Both the position numbers and the translations under genes were made by a program. DNA of 64,000 nt, taken from assembly GCA_963691755.1 (NCBI GenBank), contig OY829366.1, positions 1,922,001 to 1,986,000 of the forward strand. Reading direction: 5' to 3'. The DNA comes from Dinoroseobacter sp013215265. GTDB taxonomy: Bacteria > Pseudomonadota > Alphaproteobacteria > Rhodobacterales > Rhodobacteraceae. Positions 8,146 to 17,112 of the stretch are shown in pieces. Under the pieces are notes generated by a model. The model had not been told where the DNA came from. It worked only from the letters and a program-made list of their open reading frames with translations, and ran no database searches. Within the stretch, counting starts at the first letter, position 1. Each line of letters begins with the position of its first letter.

Positions 8146-8943
8146 TTATCGATTGAAGAAGTTCGATTTTCGAGCACCATTTGAAAGTTCGCGCGCACGC
8201 TTGAAATCTTCTGCACTGGGCGGCTTGGGGGCGTCGGTTGCGTCATCATCGTCGGATGGATCGGCAAGCAGATCGACTTTTTCAGGGGCAGACGCCAAAG
8301 GAATATCCGCCGCAGGTTTTGGCGTATTCGCGATTTCTGGCGTCGTGGCTTTCGGCGCCTCCGTTGGCGCTTCGCTCTTGGCCGCTGCGTCTGAAGCGCT
8401 TGCCGTACTTGCAGGCGGCAACGGGGATGCCACCACCTTTGGCGCCTCATCCTTGGCAGCATTCACTGGCTCAGGTTTTGCCAAAGTCTCTTTTGTTTCG
8501 GATTTGTTGATTTCAGGTGCCTCTGCAGGGCGTAATGTCGCGGATCCGGGCTTGGCTTTGGGGAGAACGCTATTTTCCTGCAATGCATCCAAATGAGATT
8601 TCAGGACGCTCAATGCTTTTGCGTTTTGTGCCGCGCGCGGAAAGGCTAGGGTCAAAGCCGCGCGTTCAATATCATCTTCGGTGACACCGTCTTCATCTTC
8701 GATCTTACGGGTTTTAAGCACTTGCCCGACTTGTGATAACCCGCTCAGGTACGAGCGCATGGGTTTTGTCAGGTTCGGAACGTCTGTCGCGAGCCCCTTG
8801 TTGAGGTCTAACATGACCTCTTTGCTTCCATCGATAAGAACAGCAATAGACGCTGTGCGGCCCGATGGTGTTGATCCCTTAAAGATAAGCGCCACTTTCA
8901 GGAGACCGGGAATCTCGTCGGCGAGGTTGGACGTCAAACTCAT
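8146..8943 (-). CDS. Hypothetical protein with an Ala/Pro/Lys-rich C-terminal half
   Basis: 265 residues. The N-terminal ~130 residues look folded (MSLTSNLADEIPGLLKVALI, then a TRKIEDEDGVTEDDIERAAL helix). The C-terminal half is low complexity, rich in Ala, Pro, Glu and Lys, and ends with a short basic tail (ARELSNGARKSNFFNR). There is no signal peptide or membrane span. It sits between cvpA and purF on the same strand. I do not recognise the family. Two DnaA-box-like sequences lie 70-90 bp upstream of the start. Confidence 0.65.
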   Translation of the reverse strand: MSLTSNLADEIPGLLKVALIFKGSTPSGRTASIAVLIDGSKEVMLDLNKGLATDVPNLTKPMRSYLSGLSQVGQVLKTRKIEDEDGVTEDDIERAALTLAFPRAAQNAKALSVLKSHLDALQENSVLPKAKPGSATLRPAEAPEINKSETKETLAKPEPVNAAKDEAPKVVASPLPPASTASASDAAAKSEAPTEAPKATTPEIANTPKPAADIPLASAPEKVDLLADPSDDDDATDAPKPPSAEDFKRARELSNGARKSNFFNR

Positions 8944-9012
8944 ATATCTGCTCTCCGGTACGATTTCTGGTTGGTATCTTTACGACACAAACACCATACT
9001 AAAGTTTGCGAT

Positions 9013-9033
9013 TTTTCCACAGACTTATCCACA
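9013..9033 (+). promoter_or_regulatory. Tandem DnaA boxes (TTTTCCACA, TTATCCACA)
   Basis: Two same-orientation 9-mers, TTTTCCACA at 9013-9021 and a perfect consensus TTATCCACA at 9025-9033, start 12 bp apart. They lie in the 165-bp gap between cvpA and the 8146-8943 gene. Both fit the TTWTNCACA DnaA-box consensus. A role in regulating the downstream gene or in DnaA titration is inferred. Confidence 0.45.
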
Positions 9034-9108
9034 GGGCACAGAAGCTTTTTCATCCTGCGCCCCTCAAGCCACAAATCCTGTTCGATTTGTGCAAGAATAA
9101 ATGTAGAT

Positions 9109-9705
9109 TTAGTTACCGGTTCCGTCTTGGGCGGATGGCTGTCCCGCTCCGCCCGGGCCGCAATCGCCGACCAGATCTTCGTAGCGTGCTACAATCCAAC
9201 CTGTTGCGTCCTCTGGTATGCGTTCTTCGAGAGAGTCCGCGAGAGTTCCGAAGATTTGGGCGGACCGGCTGTCTTCGACCATGGCGATCGCGTCATTCAC
9301 CATAACTTGCTCGTAAACAATCAGCCCGATCGCCGTCAAAAGCGCGCCGCGCACGACCCCGAACAAAAGCCCTAAGCTTTGATCGACTCCAGACACAGCT
9401 GTTCTGCGGATCAAACCAGACAGAAGTGGCGTGAAGATGGACACCACGATAAGGGCCACCGCAAAAACAATCGCAAAGGCTGCAATCAGCGCAAGCTCAC
9501 AGCTTTCTGCAAGGAAACCTCCCAGAACGGGCAATTCCTTGACCAAAGGTTCGATCTGACGGGCGAAGATGAAAGCCACTATTGCTGCGCCAATCCAGCC
9601 AACAATGGACATCAATTCGCGTGTAAACCCTCGGGCAAATGCCAGAAGCGCAGAAATTACGATGACCCCGCCTACGATAGCGTCAATCAGCGTGAAGCCT
9701 TCCAT
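9109..9705 (-). CDS. cvpA: CvpA-family membrane protein
   Basis: 198-residue inner-membrane protein of the CvpA (colicin V production) family. Four hydrophobic segments are visible at about residues 7-24, 31-48, 66-90 and 107-126. The typical N-terminus (FTLIDAIVGGVIVISALLAF) and GFTRELMSIVGWIGA loop are present. The molecular role is not settled; the family is linked to envelope homeostasis and is often co-encoded with purF. The C-terminal ~50 residues are polar and probably cytoplasmic. Confidence 0.88.
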   Translation of the reverse strand: MEGFTLIDAIVGGVIVISALLAFARGFTRELMSIVGWIGAAIVAFIFARQIEPLVKELPVLGGFLAESCELALIAAFAIVFAVALIVVSIFTPLLSGLIRRTAVSGVDQSLGLLFGVVRGALLTAIGLIVYEQVMVNDAIAMVEDSRSAQIFGTLADSLEERIPEDATGWIVARYEDLVGDCGPGGAGQPSAQDGTGN

Positions 9706-9740
9706 GGCCTACCCCTCATCTCGTTCCCATCGGCGTAAAA

Positions 9741-11108
9741 TCAGCCGGCACCAAAGACATCGCCCACGAGCGCAGCCAGATCGTCAAGGGCGGTCACTAC
9801 CATACCATTATCGGATCCGGTCTTGCTGCGCGCAGCCACCATCGCGGTGGTAAAACCAAGTTTCTGTGCTTCTTTCAACCTGTTTTCGGTCTGTGCGACA
9901 GGTCTGAGGCTCCCAGAAAGGCTCAGTTCCCCAAAAACAACGGTTTCTGATGGCAAAGGCGTATCTTCGCGCGCACTCAACAATGCGGCCGCAACGGCAA
10001 GATCTGCTGCAGGTTCGGCAACGCGCATCCCGCCGGCCACATTTAGATAGACATCGAGCCCGGCAAAAGGGATGCCGCAACGCGCTTCCAGAACCGCCAG
10101 GATCATCGCAAGACGTCCTCCGTCCCATCCCACGACAGTTCTGCGAGGGTTAGCGTGCGGGGTAGGGGCGACAAGGGCCTGAAATTCTACCAGCACTGGC
10201 CGCGTGCCCTCGATACCTGCAAAGACAACAGCGCCCGGCGCGGGTTTATCGCGATCTGACAGAAAAAGGGCAGAGGGGTTTGCAACCTCTGCCAGCCCGT
10301 CGCCTGTCATCTCAAACACACCGATCTCGGCTGCAGGGCCAAAGCGGTTTTTGACTGCGCGCAAAATACGAAACTGGTGCCCGCGTTCCCCTTCAAAATA
10401 CAGAACGGTGTCAACCATGTGTTCAACAACACGCGGTCCTGCGATCTGACCTTCCTTCGTGACATGGCCAACCAGTATCACCGCGATACCGCGCCGTTTT
10501 GCAAATGTGACCAGCTCATGGGCGGCAGCGCGTACCTGCCCGACAGAACCCGGTGCGCTGTCCACGCTGTCGAGCCACATGGTCTGGATGGAATCGATAA
10601 TAACTAAGTCGGGTTTTTCGGTCTCCAGCGTCGTGAGAATATCGCGCAGATTGGTTTCAGCGCCCAACTTTACGGGCGCCTCCGCGAGGCCCAGACGATG
10701 TGCCCGCATCCGAACCTGAGCCGTGGCCTCTTCGCCAGAGATATACACAGCCTTCAAACCACTCCGCGCGAAGGCTGCTGCCGCCTGTAAAAGCAGTGTT
10801 GATTTTCCGATTCCCGGATCGCCGCCAACCAAAAGCGCAGATCCTTGGACCAGCCCGCCCCCAAGCACACGATCCAACTCGGCCATGCCGGAGACCGCGC
10901 GAGCGGGCGCGGCTTCGGTGGTGGCGAGGTCGGTTAGCTTGACCTTTTGCCCGCGCTGCGCGCCGAGCCCCTTCTTTGAGGGCCCCTTCGATAACGGTTT
11001 CTCTTCGACAATGGTATTCCATTCGCCGCAATTCTCACAGCGCCCGGCCCATTTCGAGAACCCGGTTCCGCAGCTTTGGCAGACAAAGGTCAGCGCAGCT
11101 TTCGCCAT
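9741..11108 (-). CDS. radA: DNA repair protein RadA
   Basis: 455-residue RecA-related branch-migration ATPase. It has the N-terminal C4 zinc finger (Cys10, Cys13, Cys24, Cys27), Walker A GGDPGIGKS at 95-103, and the RadA-specific KNRFG motif near residue 253. The C-terminal Lon-protease-like domain contains YLNVAGGMRV and the GELSLSGSLRPV segment. Length and domain order are standard. It lies 35 bp upstream of cvpA, so the two are probably co-transcribed. Confidence 0.96.
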   Translation of the reverse strand: MAKAALTFVCQSCGTGFSKWAGRCENCGEWNTIVEEKPLSKGPSKKGLGAQRGQKVKLTDLATTEAAPARAVSGMAELDRVLGGGLVQGSALLVGGDPGIGKSTLLLQAAAAFARSGLKAVYISGEEATAQVRMRAHRLGLAEAPVKLGAETNLRDILTTLETEKPDLVIIDSIQTMWLDSVDSAPGSVGQVRAAAHELVTFAKRRGIAVILVGHVTKEGQIAGPRVVEHMVDTVLYFEGERGHQFRILRAVKNRFGPAAEIGVFEMTGDGLAEVANPSALFLSDRDKPAPGAVVFAGIEGTRPVLVEFQALVAPTPHANPRRTVVGWDGGRLAMILAVLEARCGIPFAGLDVYLNVAGGMRVAEPAADLAVAAALLSAREDTPLPSETVVFGELSLSGSLRPVAQTENRLKEAQKLGFTTAMVAARSKTGSDNGMVVTALDDLAALVGDVFGAG

Positions 11109-11181
11109 TTTTCAGATCAGCTCCGTCAATGTGTTCCATGGGGTTTGGCTTGAGACGCGCGTGATGTCAAAGCGTGGAGGT

Positions 11182-11562
11182 TTAGCCGCGGTACTGCTGA
11201 TACCCGATCACTAGGCACACCAAAACGATGGTGAAAATAAAACGGCGCTGTTCACGCGCCCATGTCGGTTGCGCTTCATCCGACAATTCCATGCGCAACC
11301 CGAACACCAGTCCGCCGGGCACGATCAGGGCCAGAAACACCACCATCGAGGGCAATCCGATAACCGCGCCGACCAATACAACGGTGATATAGGTGACAAC
11401 AACCGGCACAAAGGCGCCCAGCAGGCTTACCACATGGCCAACCTTGTCGTTTTGGGAGGCCCGTCGCAAAGTACCCAGCCATTCCCAAGCCAGTACCGCA
11501 GCGTGGCACCACAGTATACTGGCCAAGAACACGACAAGACTGATTGCCGTTTCAGATGACAT
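11182..11562 (-). CDS. Hypothetical four-span membrane protein
   Basis: 126 residues with four hydrophobic segments (about 5-24, 44-66, 70-89 and 106-121) and a charged loop (SDEAQPTWAREQRRF) before the last one. No signal peptide or known motif. The start overlaps the 3' end of the preceding 93-residue gene by 11 bp, so the two are probably translated together. Family not recognised. Confidence 0.6.
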   Translation of the reverse strand: MSSETAISLVVFLASILWCHAAVLAWEWLGTLRRASQNDKVGHVVSLLGAFVPVVVTYITVVLVGAVIGLPSMVVFLALIVPGGLVFGLRMELSDEAQPTWAREQRRFIFTIVLVCLVIGYQQYRG

Positions 11563-11833
11563 GCAGATTTGGATTGTTCGGCAGGGTCAGCGCCAGCGCC
11601 CGGATCATCGCGGCAACGCGAACGCTTTCGTATTTGATAATACTGTCATCGTCCATTTGATACCCTTCTTCTAACGCTAGGACAGCATCGCGAAGGGCAA
11701 TCACGCGGGGTGGGTTGTAGAAATCGACAAGCACCGCCAGTGCCGAAGACATCCCCATGCTTACAGTCTCTTCGTCGGCAAGGACTTTGCTTGCCTTCTC
11801 GATAAATGCGTTCAGCGCTTCTTCGTCAGACAT
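11552..11833 (-). CDS. Small hypothetical protein
   Basis: 93-residue soluble, mostly helical protein beginning MSDEEALNAFIEKASKVL. It has no Cys, signal peptide or recognised motif. It follows mlaF by 24 bp on the same strand and overlaps the downstream membrane-protein gene. The position suggests an operon with mlaE-mlaF, but a role in lipid transport is only a guess. Confidence 0.6.
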   Translation of the reverse strand: MSDEEALNAFIEKASKVLADEETVSMGMSSALAVLVDFYNPPRVIALRDAVLALEEGYQMDDDSIIKYESVRVAAMIRALALTLPNNPNLHVI

Positions 11834-11857
11834 CTGATTCCCTCTCGTTTCGGAGTG

Positions 11858-12604
11858 CTACCGCAAGGTCTCAATTGGTCCCTCGGCGGACCCGGTGATG
11901 AACTGGCACAAATACGGATCATCAGCCGTATCAATCTCGCCCACAGGACCTTCCCACCGGATTTTGCCTGCGTGCAGCATGGCGACCCTGTCAGCGATGG
12001 CCCGGACGCTGGACATGTCATGGGTGATCGTCATGGCCGTCGCGCCCATCTCGGTCACAATCTCGCGGATCAGATCATTGATAACGCCGGCCATGATCGG
12101 GTCGAGCCCCGTGGTGGGTTCATCAAAGAAAATGATCTTGGGATCTGCCGCAATTGCCCGTGCAAGACCCACGCGCTTTTGCATTCCGCCGGAAAGCTCT
12201 GCGGGAAACAGATCGGCCACGTCGGGGCCCATCCCGACGCGCTGCAGTTTCTCTATGGCGATCGCACGGGCTTCTTCCTTGGGGCGTTTCAACGAGCCTC
12301 TCAGCAAACGAAACGCCACGTTTTGCCAGACCGACAGGCTGTCAAACAGCGCAGCCCCCTGAAAGAGCATCCCGAACTGCGCCAGAAACGCATCACGATC
12401 TCCGGCGGTGGCATCTTTGCCCGCAACCGTGATTGTGCCTTTGTCTGGTGTCACCAATCCAAGAATGCTCTTCAGTAGAACAGATTTGCCCGTTCCCGAC
12501 CCACCGATGATCACCGTCGAGGAGCCTTCCGGTACAGACAGGTCCACGCCGCGCAGCACCTCTTTTGACCCGAAGGCTTTTTCTAAGGCGATAAGCTCAA
12601 TCAT
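11858..12604 (-). CDS. mlaF: MlaF-type ABC transporter ATP-binding protein
   Basis: 248-residue ATPase of a phospholipid (Mla-type) ABC importer. Walker A GGSGTGKS is near residue 35, the signature motif LSGGMQKRVGLARA is near 138, and Walker B is IIFFDEPTTGLDP. The Met-Gln after SGG is usual in MlaF-like proteins. The start at ATG 12604 overlaps the mlaE stop as ATGA; the longer open frame upstream lies over mlaE and is ignored. The substrate-binding MlaD and the MlaC and MlaB partners are not in this window. Confidence 0.9.
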   Translation of the reverse strand: MIELIALEKAFGSKEVLRGVDLSVPEGSSTVIIGGSGTGKSVLLKSILGLVTPDKGTITVAGKDATAGDRDAFLAQFGMLFQGAALFDSLSVWQNVAFRLLRGSLKRPKEEARAIAIEKLQRVGMGPDVADLFPAELSGGMQKRVGLARAIAADPKIIFFDEPTTGLDPIMAGVINDLIREIVTEMGATAMTITHDMSSVRAIADRVAMLHAGKIRWEGPVGEIDTADDPYLCQFITGSAEGPIETLR

Positions 12605-13374
12605 GCCGAGAAGAAGACCTCCGTCAGCACATAGTTCGATGCCAGGATCAGAACGCTTGCCGAGACCACAGCATTTGTGGTGGCCTTGCCCACGCCCTGT
12701 GCCCCACGGCCTGAATTCATGCCGTGGTAACATCCCATCGTCGCGACGATGAAGCCGAAGACCGCCCCTTTCACAAGGCCGGATCCAACGTCCCAAGCCT
12801 CAAGAAAATCAACAGTATTTGTCAAGTATACGGCAGGGTTGAATCCCAGTCGTGTGGTCCCCACAAGATAGCCGCCAAAGATGCCAATCGCATCTCCCAC
12901 AGCCACCAAGACGGGTACGGTCAGCGTGGCAGCCAGCACCCGTGGCACCGTCAGATACTTCATTGGATGGGTGGACAATGTGGTCAAAGCGTCGATCTGC
13001 TCGGTTACCTTCATGGTGCCCAACTCAGCAGCAATCGCCGCAGCCACCCGACCTGCAACCATCAACCCGCCAAGCACCGGTCCCAATTCGCGCACCATGC
13101 CGATCGCCACGATGCTTGGAACAACGGCCTCGGCATTGAACCGCGCGCCGCCTGCGTAAATCTGCAAGGCCAGTGCCCCACCTGTGAAAAGCGCCGTCAG
13201 ACCCACAACGGGCAAGGATAGCCATCCAATGGTGACAAGCGCATTCAGAAACTCACGCGTGTAAAAGGGTGGGCGTACCAGATGGGACATGGTCTGTGCG
13301 GCAAACATGGCAATGCGCCCGATCAGCGCGAGCAGGCCAAGCGTGTTGCGCCCAAGCAGGCCGAGCCAATTCAT
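12601..13374 (-). CDS. mlaE: MlaE-type ABC transporter permease
   Basis: 257-residue permease of the MlaE/YrbE family, acting with MlaF to move phospholipids between envelope membranes. The family features are visible: FTGGALALQIYAGGARF, then VVPSIVAIGMVRELGPVLGGLMVAGRV, then AAIAAELGTMKVTEQIDAL. About five hydrophobic helices can be drawn. The start overlaps the alr stop by 4 bp (13371-13374) and the stop overlaps the mlaF start, so alr-mlaE-mlaF should be one transcript. Confidence 0.92.
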   Translation of the reverse strand: MNWLGLLGRNTLGLLALIGRIAMFAAQTMSHLVRPPFYTREFLNALVTIGWLSLPVVGLTALFTGGALALQIYAGGARFNAEAVVPSIVAIGMVRELGPVLGGLMVAGRVAAAIAAELGTMKVTEQIDALTTLSTHPMKYLTVPRVLAATLTVPVLVAVGDAIGIFGGYLVGTTRLGFNPAVYLTNTVDFLEAWDVGSGLVKGAVFGFIVATMGCYHGMNSGRGAQGVGKATTNAVVSASVLILASNYVLTEVFFSA

Positions 13375-14420
13375 GCCCCGGCGCCGGTATAATGGCGCTG
13401 ATAGCGATCCCCAAGGCTCGTCAGGATTTCATACCCGATTGTGCCCGCCGCATCTGCCACCTGATCCACGGTTTGCATTGACCCCAGAAGATCCAGATAT
13501 GCAGGGTCTTCTGGCAAATGCGTGATGTCGACGGTGAGCAAGTCCATGGACACACGTCCGGCCAGTTTACATGGGGTCACCCCGGCATACAGTGTTGCCT
13601 TGCCCGACATCGATCGGATCAAACCGTCTGCATAACCTGCTGCTACGGTGGCAATCCGGCTCGGACGCTCGGCGATCCAGGTACACCCGTAGCCAACCGC
13701 TTCCCCCGGTTCCAGATCGCGGCATTGCACGACGGGCAGGCTTAGCGCGACAACAGGATGGGCCTCGACAAAGGGCTCACCGCCGTAAAGGCCAATCCCC
13801 GGGCGGGTCAGATCAAAATGGAAATTTGGCCCCAGAAGAATGCCGCCAGTTGCCGACAATGACCGCTTCACACCGGTTCCGTCAGTCATGTCCTGAAATG
13901 TCTTCAGCTGCGTCTGATTATGCGGGTGGCCCGGGTCATCGGCGCAGGCCAGATGGCTCATCAAAAGGCGCGGCTCCAGGGGCAGCACGATATCGCGCAC
14001 GGCTGCCCACTCGGCAGGTTCCATGCCCAGTCGGTTCATCCCGCTGTCAAGCTGGATACCAAATGGATGGTCGCGCATTGCTTCCACATGACGTGTCAGC
14101 TGCTCGACAGAATTCAGCATGGGCGTCATGCGATAGTCGCGGATCAGATCCGTGTCGCCTTCCATATGGCCGGAGAAAATCGCCACTTCTGGTCCTGGTC
14201 CCAGCGCTTGACGCACCGCGACCCCTTCTTCTGCCACGGCCACAAAAAACCGTCTCGCGCCAGCATTGGCGAGCGTTACGGCAACCCGACCCGCGTCCAG
14301 CCCATAGCCGTTGGCTTTGACCACAGCTGCGGTCTGGGTAGAGGGCGGCGAGGCCGCGTCCAGCAAACGCCAGTTGGTGGCGATAGCGTCTAAATCGATT
14401 GTGAGCGTCGGAGTGGCCAT
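13371..14420 (-). CDS. alr: Alanine racemase
   Basis: 349-residue PLP enzyme that makes D-alanine for peptidoglycan. The PLP lysine is Lys35 in VVKANGYGLD, and the second catalytic tyrosine lies in the AVGYGCTW region of the C-terminal barrel domain. ATG 14420 is chosen over a TTG at 14474 because the family normally begins a few residues before TLTIDLDAI. It is coupled to mlaE by a 4-bp overlap. Confidence 0.94.
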   Translation of the reverse strand: MATPTLTIDLDAIATNWRLLDAASPPSTQTAAVVKANGYGLDAGRVAVTLANAGARRFFVAVAEEGVAVRQALGPGPEVAIFSGHMEGDTDLIRDYRMTPMLNSVEQLTRHVEAMRDHPFGIQLDSGMNRLGMEPAEWAAVRDIVLPLEPRLLMSHLACADDPGHPHNQTQLKTFQDMTDGTGVKRSLSATGGILLGPNFHFDLTRPGIGLYGGEPFVEAHPVVALSLPVVQCRDLEPGEAVGYGCTWIAERPSRIATVAAGYADGLIRSMSGKATLYAGVTPCKLAGRVSMDLLTVDITHLPEDPAYLDLLGSMQTVDQVADAAGTIGYEILTSLGDRYQRHYTGAGA

Positions 14421-14512
14421 AGGGAAGGTGTCGATGGCCTGAGCACTGGCGTCAAGAGGGACGCGGGCATTCAAAAGCCCACGCGCAAAGATTTTCGAAG
14501 ATCTGTGACCTC

Positions 14513-15142
14513 TTACGCCGCATTCCCGCGCAGCATGTTCTTCACGCGCGTGATAACTCCACGTCGACCTTCTTCGCGTCGTAGGGCTGCCTCGTCGGTC
14601 AGCCAGTTGATCTGAACCGCGCGACGCGGGCCCTCATAGCTGTGATGCCCATGCCACGAATTATCCGAGCGCTTGAAAATCAGCAATGTGCCGCCCTTGG
14701 GTTCGACTTCTGTGAAATAGTCTTCGAGGTCGGTACCCGAATTCAACAACCGCAGTCGACCTCCGTCATTCGACCAGCTCAGATCGTTCATGTAGAGCAG
14801 CACGGTGAAAATCTTGGTTTTGCTGTCGGTATGGATCGAGCCATCTTTGGCCCGGCAGTATCCACGAACAGTATAGGTCGTGGGGCGACCGGTCAGGTCA
14901 TAGTCGAACTTTTCCTCAACGGCTTTCTTGAAAGCGGGGCCCTGCATTTCGTCCATCAATTTCTTGAACTCGCCCTCGATCTTCAGGGTCGAACCGTAAT
15001 GCGACCCGCCACCCGGCACTTCGGGGTAGTCTTTGGAGACACGCTCAAGGATTCTAGGAGAAATAAATTCCTCCACCATAAGGTGCTGGAACGGCTCTTT
15101 TACGAGCGGCGTGTCGTTTAGTCTGTCTATGTTCAGCATCAT
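14513..15142 (-). CDS. 2OG-Fe(II) oxygenase (prolyl-4-hydroxylase-like)
   Basis: About 209 residues. The iron-binding His and Asp are in HTDSKTKIF, the distal His in SWHGHHSYEG, and the 2-oxoglutarate Arg in the following GPRRAVQI. The core DLSWSNDGGRLRLLNSG strand pair is typical of P4H-like 2OG oxygenases. ATG 15142 (or the adjacent 15139) is chosen because GAGGGA sits just upstream; the open frame reaching 15313 has no comparable site. It lies between dnaB and alr, which are often neighbours in this bacterial group. Substrate unknown. Confidence 0.85.
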   Translation of the reverse strand: MMLNIDRLNDTPLVKEPFQHLMVEEFISPRILERVSKDYPEVPGGGSHYGSTLKIEGEFKKLMDEMQGPAFKKAVEEKFDYDLTGRPTTYTVRGYCRAKDGSIHTDSKTKIFTVLLYMNDLSWSNDGGRLRLLNSGTDLEDYFTEVEPKGGTLLIFKRSDNSWHGHHSYEGPRRAVQINWLTDEAALRREEGRRGVITRVKNMLRGNAA

Positions 15143-15385
15143 GGCAAGTTTCCCTCGGCGGTGTTCTTGCATGTTATAAGTCAGTAAATTCGGAACAGGA
15201 AGGCGTGTTCTAGGTCGCAGGCATCCCTTGCATTGTAGATCGGATACACAAACCGAGTTCTCCGGAGGCGTTTGCGTCCTTGGCAAGACCGTTGCGCGCT
15301 GAATGGCAAGCACAGGCCACGGCGCGGGCTTTGGCCCAAAGGGGCTGACGGTGGCTCAACATAGACGCAAGGTTCTTGCCAGAAG

Positions 15386-16891
15386 TCAGAACTGGTCGAT
15401 GTTGCCGTGCCGGTCCTGCGCAAGGTTGCCGAAGCGGGTGAATTGCCCCTCGAAACTAAGCTCTACCGTGCCGATGGGACCGTGGCGCTGTTTGCCGATG
15501 ACAACTTCGGCCTTTCCATGAAGGCGCGCCATGCGCTCTTGCCATTCGGCCATCTTGTCCAGTTGATCCTCACCGGGTTTTTCGCGCTCCACATAGTATT
15601 CTTCGCGGTAGACGAACATCACAACGTCCGCATCCTGCTCAATCGATCCAGATTCCCGCAGGTCCGACAGCTGTGGCCGCTTGTCATCGCGGTTTTCCAC
15701 CTGACGCGAAAGCTGCGACAAGGCGATGACCGGGATATCCAATTCCTTTGCAATCGCTTTCAGACCTTGGGTGATTTCCGAAACCTCATTCACGCGGCTG
15801 TCTTTCGCGGATGCGGGCCGCACCAGCTGCAGATAGTCTACGATCAGAACGTCGAGCCCTTTTTCACGCTTCAACCGCCGCGCGCGTGCAGCCAACTGGC
15901 TGATGGGTAAGGCGGGAGTATCGTCAATGAACAGCGGGCAGGCTTCAAGATCCTTTGCGGCCTCGACAAAACGACGGAACTCGGTTTCCGTCATGTCGCC
16001 CTTCCGAATTTGCTCCGACGGCACTTCGGCGGCCTCTGACAGCACCCGTGCCGCGAGCTGCTCGGCGCTCATTTCCAGACTGTAAAACCCGACAACGCCG
16101 CCCTCCACTGCGCCAGCGGACCCGTCGGGTAATTTGCCCTTCCGAAAAGCCTTCGCAATGTTGAACGCGATGTTTGTCGCAAGGGATGTTTTTCCCATCG
16201 ATGGGCGGCCCGCAAGGATCAGAAGGTCAGATTTGTGAAGCCCGCCAAGCTTGCGGTCCATGTCGATCAGGCCTGTTGAAATACCTGCCAAACCGCCATC
16301 GCGCTGATAGGCAGCGTTTGCGATTTGAACTGCATCGGTGACGGCCGTCAGGAAGCTTTGGAAGCCCTGCTCGGACTGGCCTGTTTCGGCAATCTGGTAA
16401 AGCTTCTGCTCGGTCGAGACGATCAGATCATCTGGTGTGTCGGCCTCTTCCGCGGCGGCGGCCCGGCTGGACAGCTCGCCTCCCAGATCGATCAGATCAC
16501 GCCGGACGGCAAGATCATGGATCATCTGCGCAAAATCGCGGGCGGCATAGGTTGAAATCGCATTGGCCGCGAGGCGCACAAGATACGCCGGACCCCCGAG
16601 CTCGTTCAGTCCCTCATCGTCTTCGAGCAAAGGTTTCAGCGTGACCGGGGAGGCGAGTGCGTTGCGCTGGATACGGGTCTCAGCAACTTCGTAAATACGT
16701 CGATGCACCGGATCGTAGAAGTGCTTGGGCTTCAATACGGACGCGATCCTGTCGTACACATCGTTGTTCGTCAGGATCGCGCCGAGGAGTTGCTGCTCGG
16801 CTTCGATATTATGGGGACGCTTTTGTTCAGCTGCGCCCTCAGCCTGCCCACCTGCCGGTGTCTCGGTGCGGATCGGTGCGATCTCGTTCAT
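15386..16891 (-). CDS. dnaB: Replicative DNA helicase DnaB
   Basis: 501-residue hexameric helicase that unwinds DNA at the fork. The N-terminal DnaB domain begins at about residue 25 (PHNIEAEQQLLGAIL). The RecA-like domain has Walker A AGRPSMGKTS near 228, Walker B VLIVDYLQL, and the DnaB motif LSQLSRQVENR. No intein is visible. The start is ATG 16891. A TTAA-N7-TTAA sequence lies 70 bp upstream. Confidence 0.97.
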   Translation of the reverse strand: MNEIAPIRTETPAGGQAEGAAEQKRPHNIEAEQQLLGAILTNNDVYDRIASVLKPKHFYDPVHRRIYEVAETRIQRNALASPVTLKPLLEDDEGLNELGGPAYLVRLAANAISTYAARDFAQMIHDLAVRRDLIDLGGELSSRAAAAEEADTPDDLIVSTEQKLYQIAETGQSEQGFQSFLTAVTDAVQIANAAYQRDGGLAGISTGLIDMDRKLGGLHKSDLLILAGRPSMGKTSLATNIAFNIAKAFRKGKLPDGSAGAVEGGVVGFYSLEMSAEQLAARVLSEAAEVPSEQIRKGDMTETEFRRFVEAAKDLEACPLFIDDTPALPISQLAARARRLKREKGLDVLIVDYLQLVRPASAKDSRVNEVSEITQGLKAIAKELDIPVIALSQLSRQVENRDDKRPQLSDLRESGSIEQDADVVMFVYREEYYVEREKPGEDQLDKMAEWQERMARLHGKAEVVIGKQRHGPIGTVELSFEGQFTRFGNLAQDRHGNIDQF

Positions 16892-16960
16892 TGTGCTCCC
16901 TCGTCTAGGGAAAAGGTATCAGCCAAGCGTAAGTGGGACGCAAACTGTATAAGCTGTGGG

Positions 16961-16975
16961 TTAATTGTTTTTTAA
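16961..16975 (-). promoter_or_regulatory. CtrA-like site (TTAA-N7-TTAA) upstream of dnaB
   Basis: TTAA at 16961-16964 and TTAA at 16972-16975 are separated by exactly 7 nt, matching the alphaproteobacterial CtrA full-site core. It lies in the dnaB upstream region. The trailing C of the extended consensus is displaced by one base, so it is a candidate only. Confidence 0.35.
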
Positions 16976-17112
16976 ACTACACCATATCTGGGTGGCGTGG
17001 CTAGTCTTCTGCCCAAATATGGGAAAAACCACACGCTCGGGCGCGTACGCGGCGGCAATATTGTGAATACACCAAGACTTGCCCACAGAATCGCAGGCAG
17101 AGGCGTCCGATG

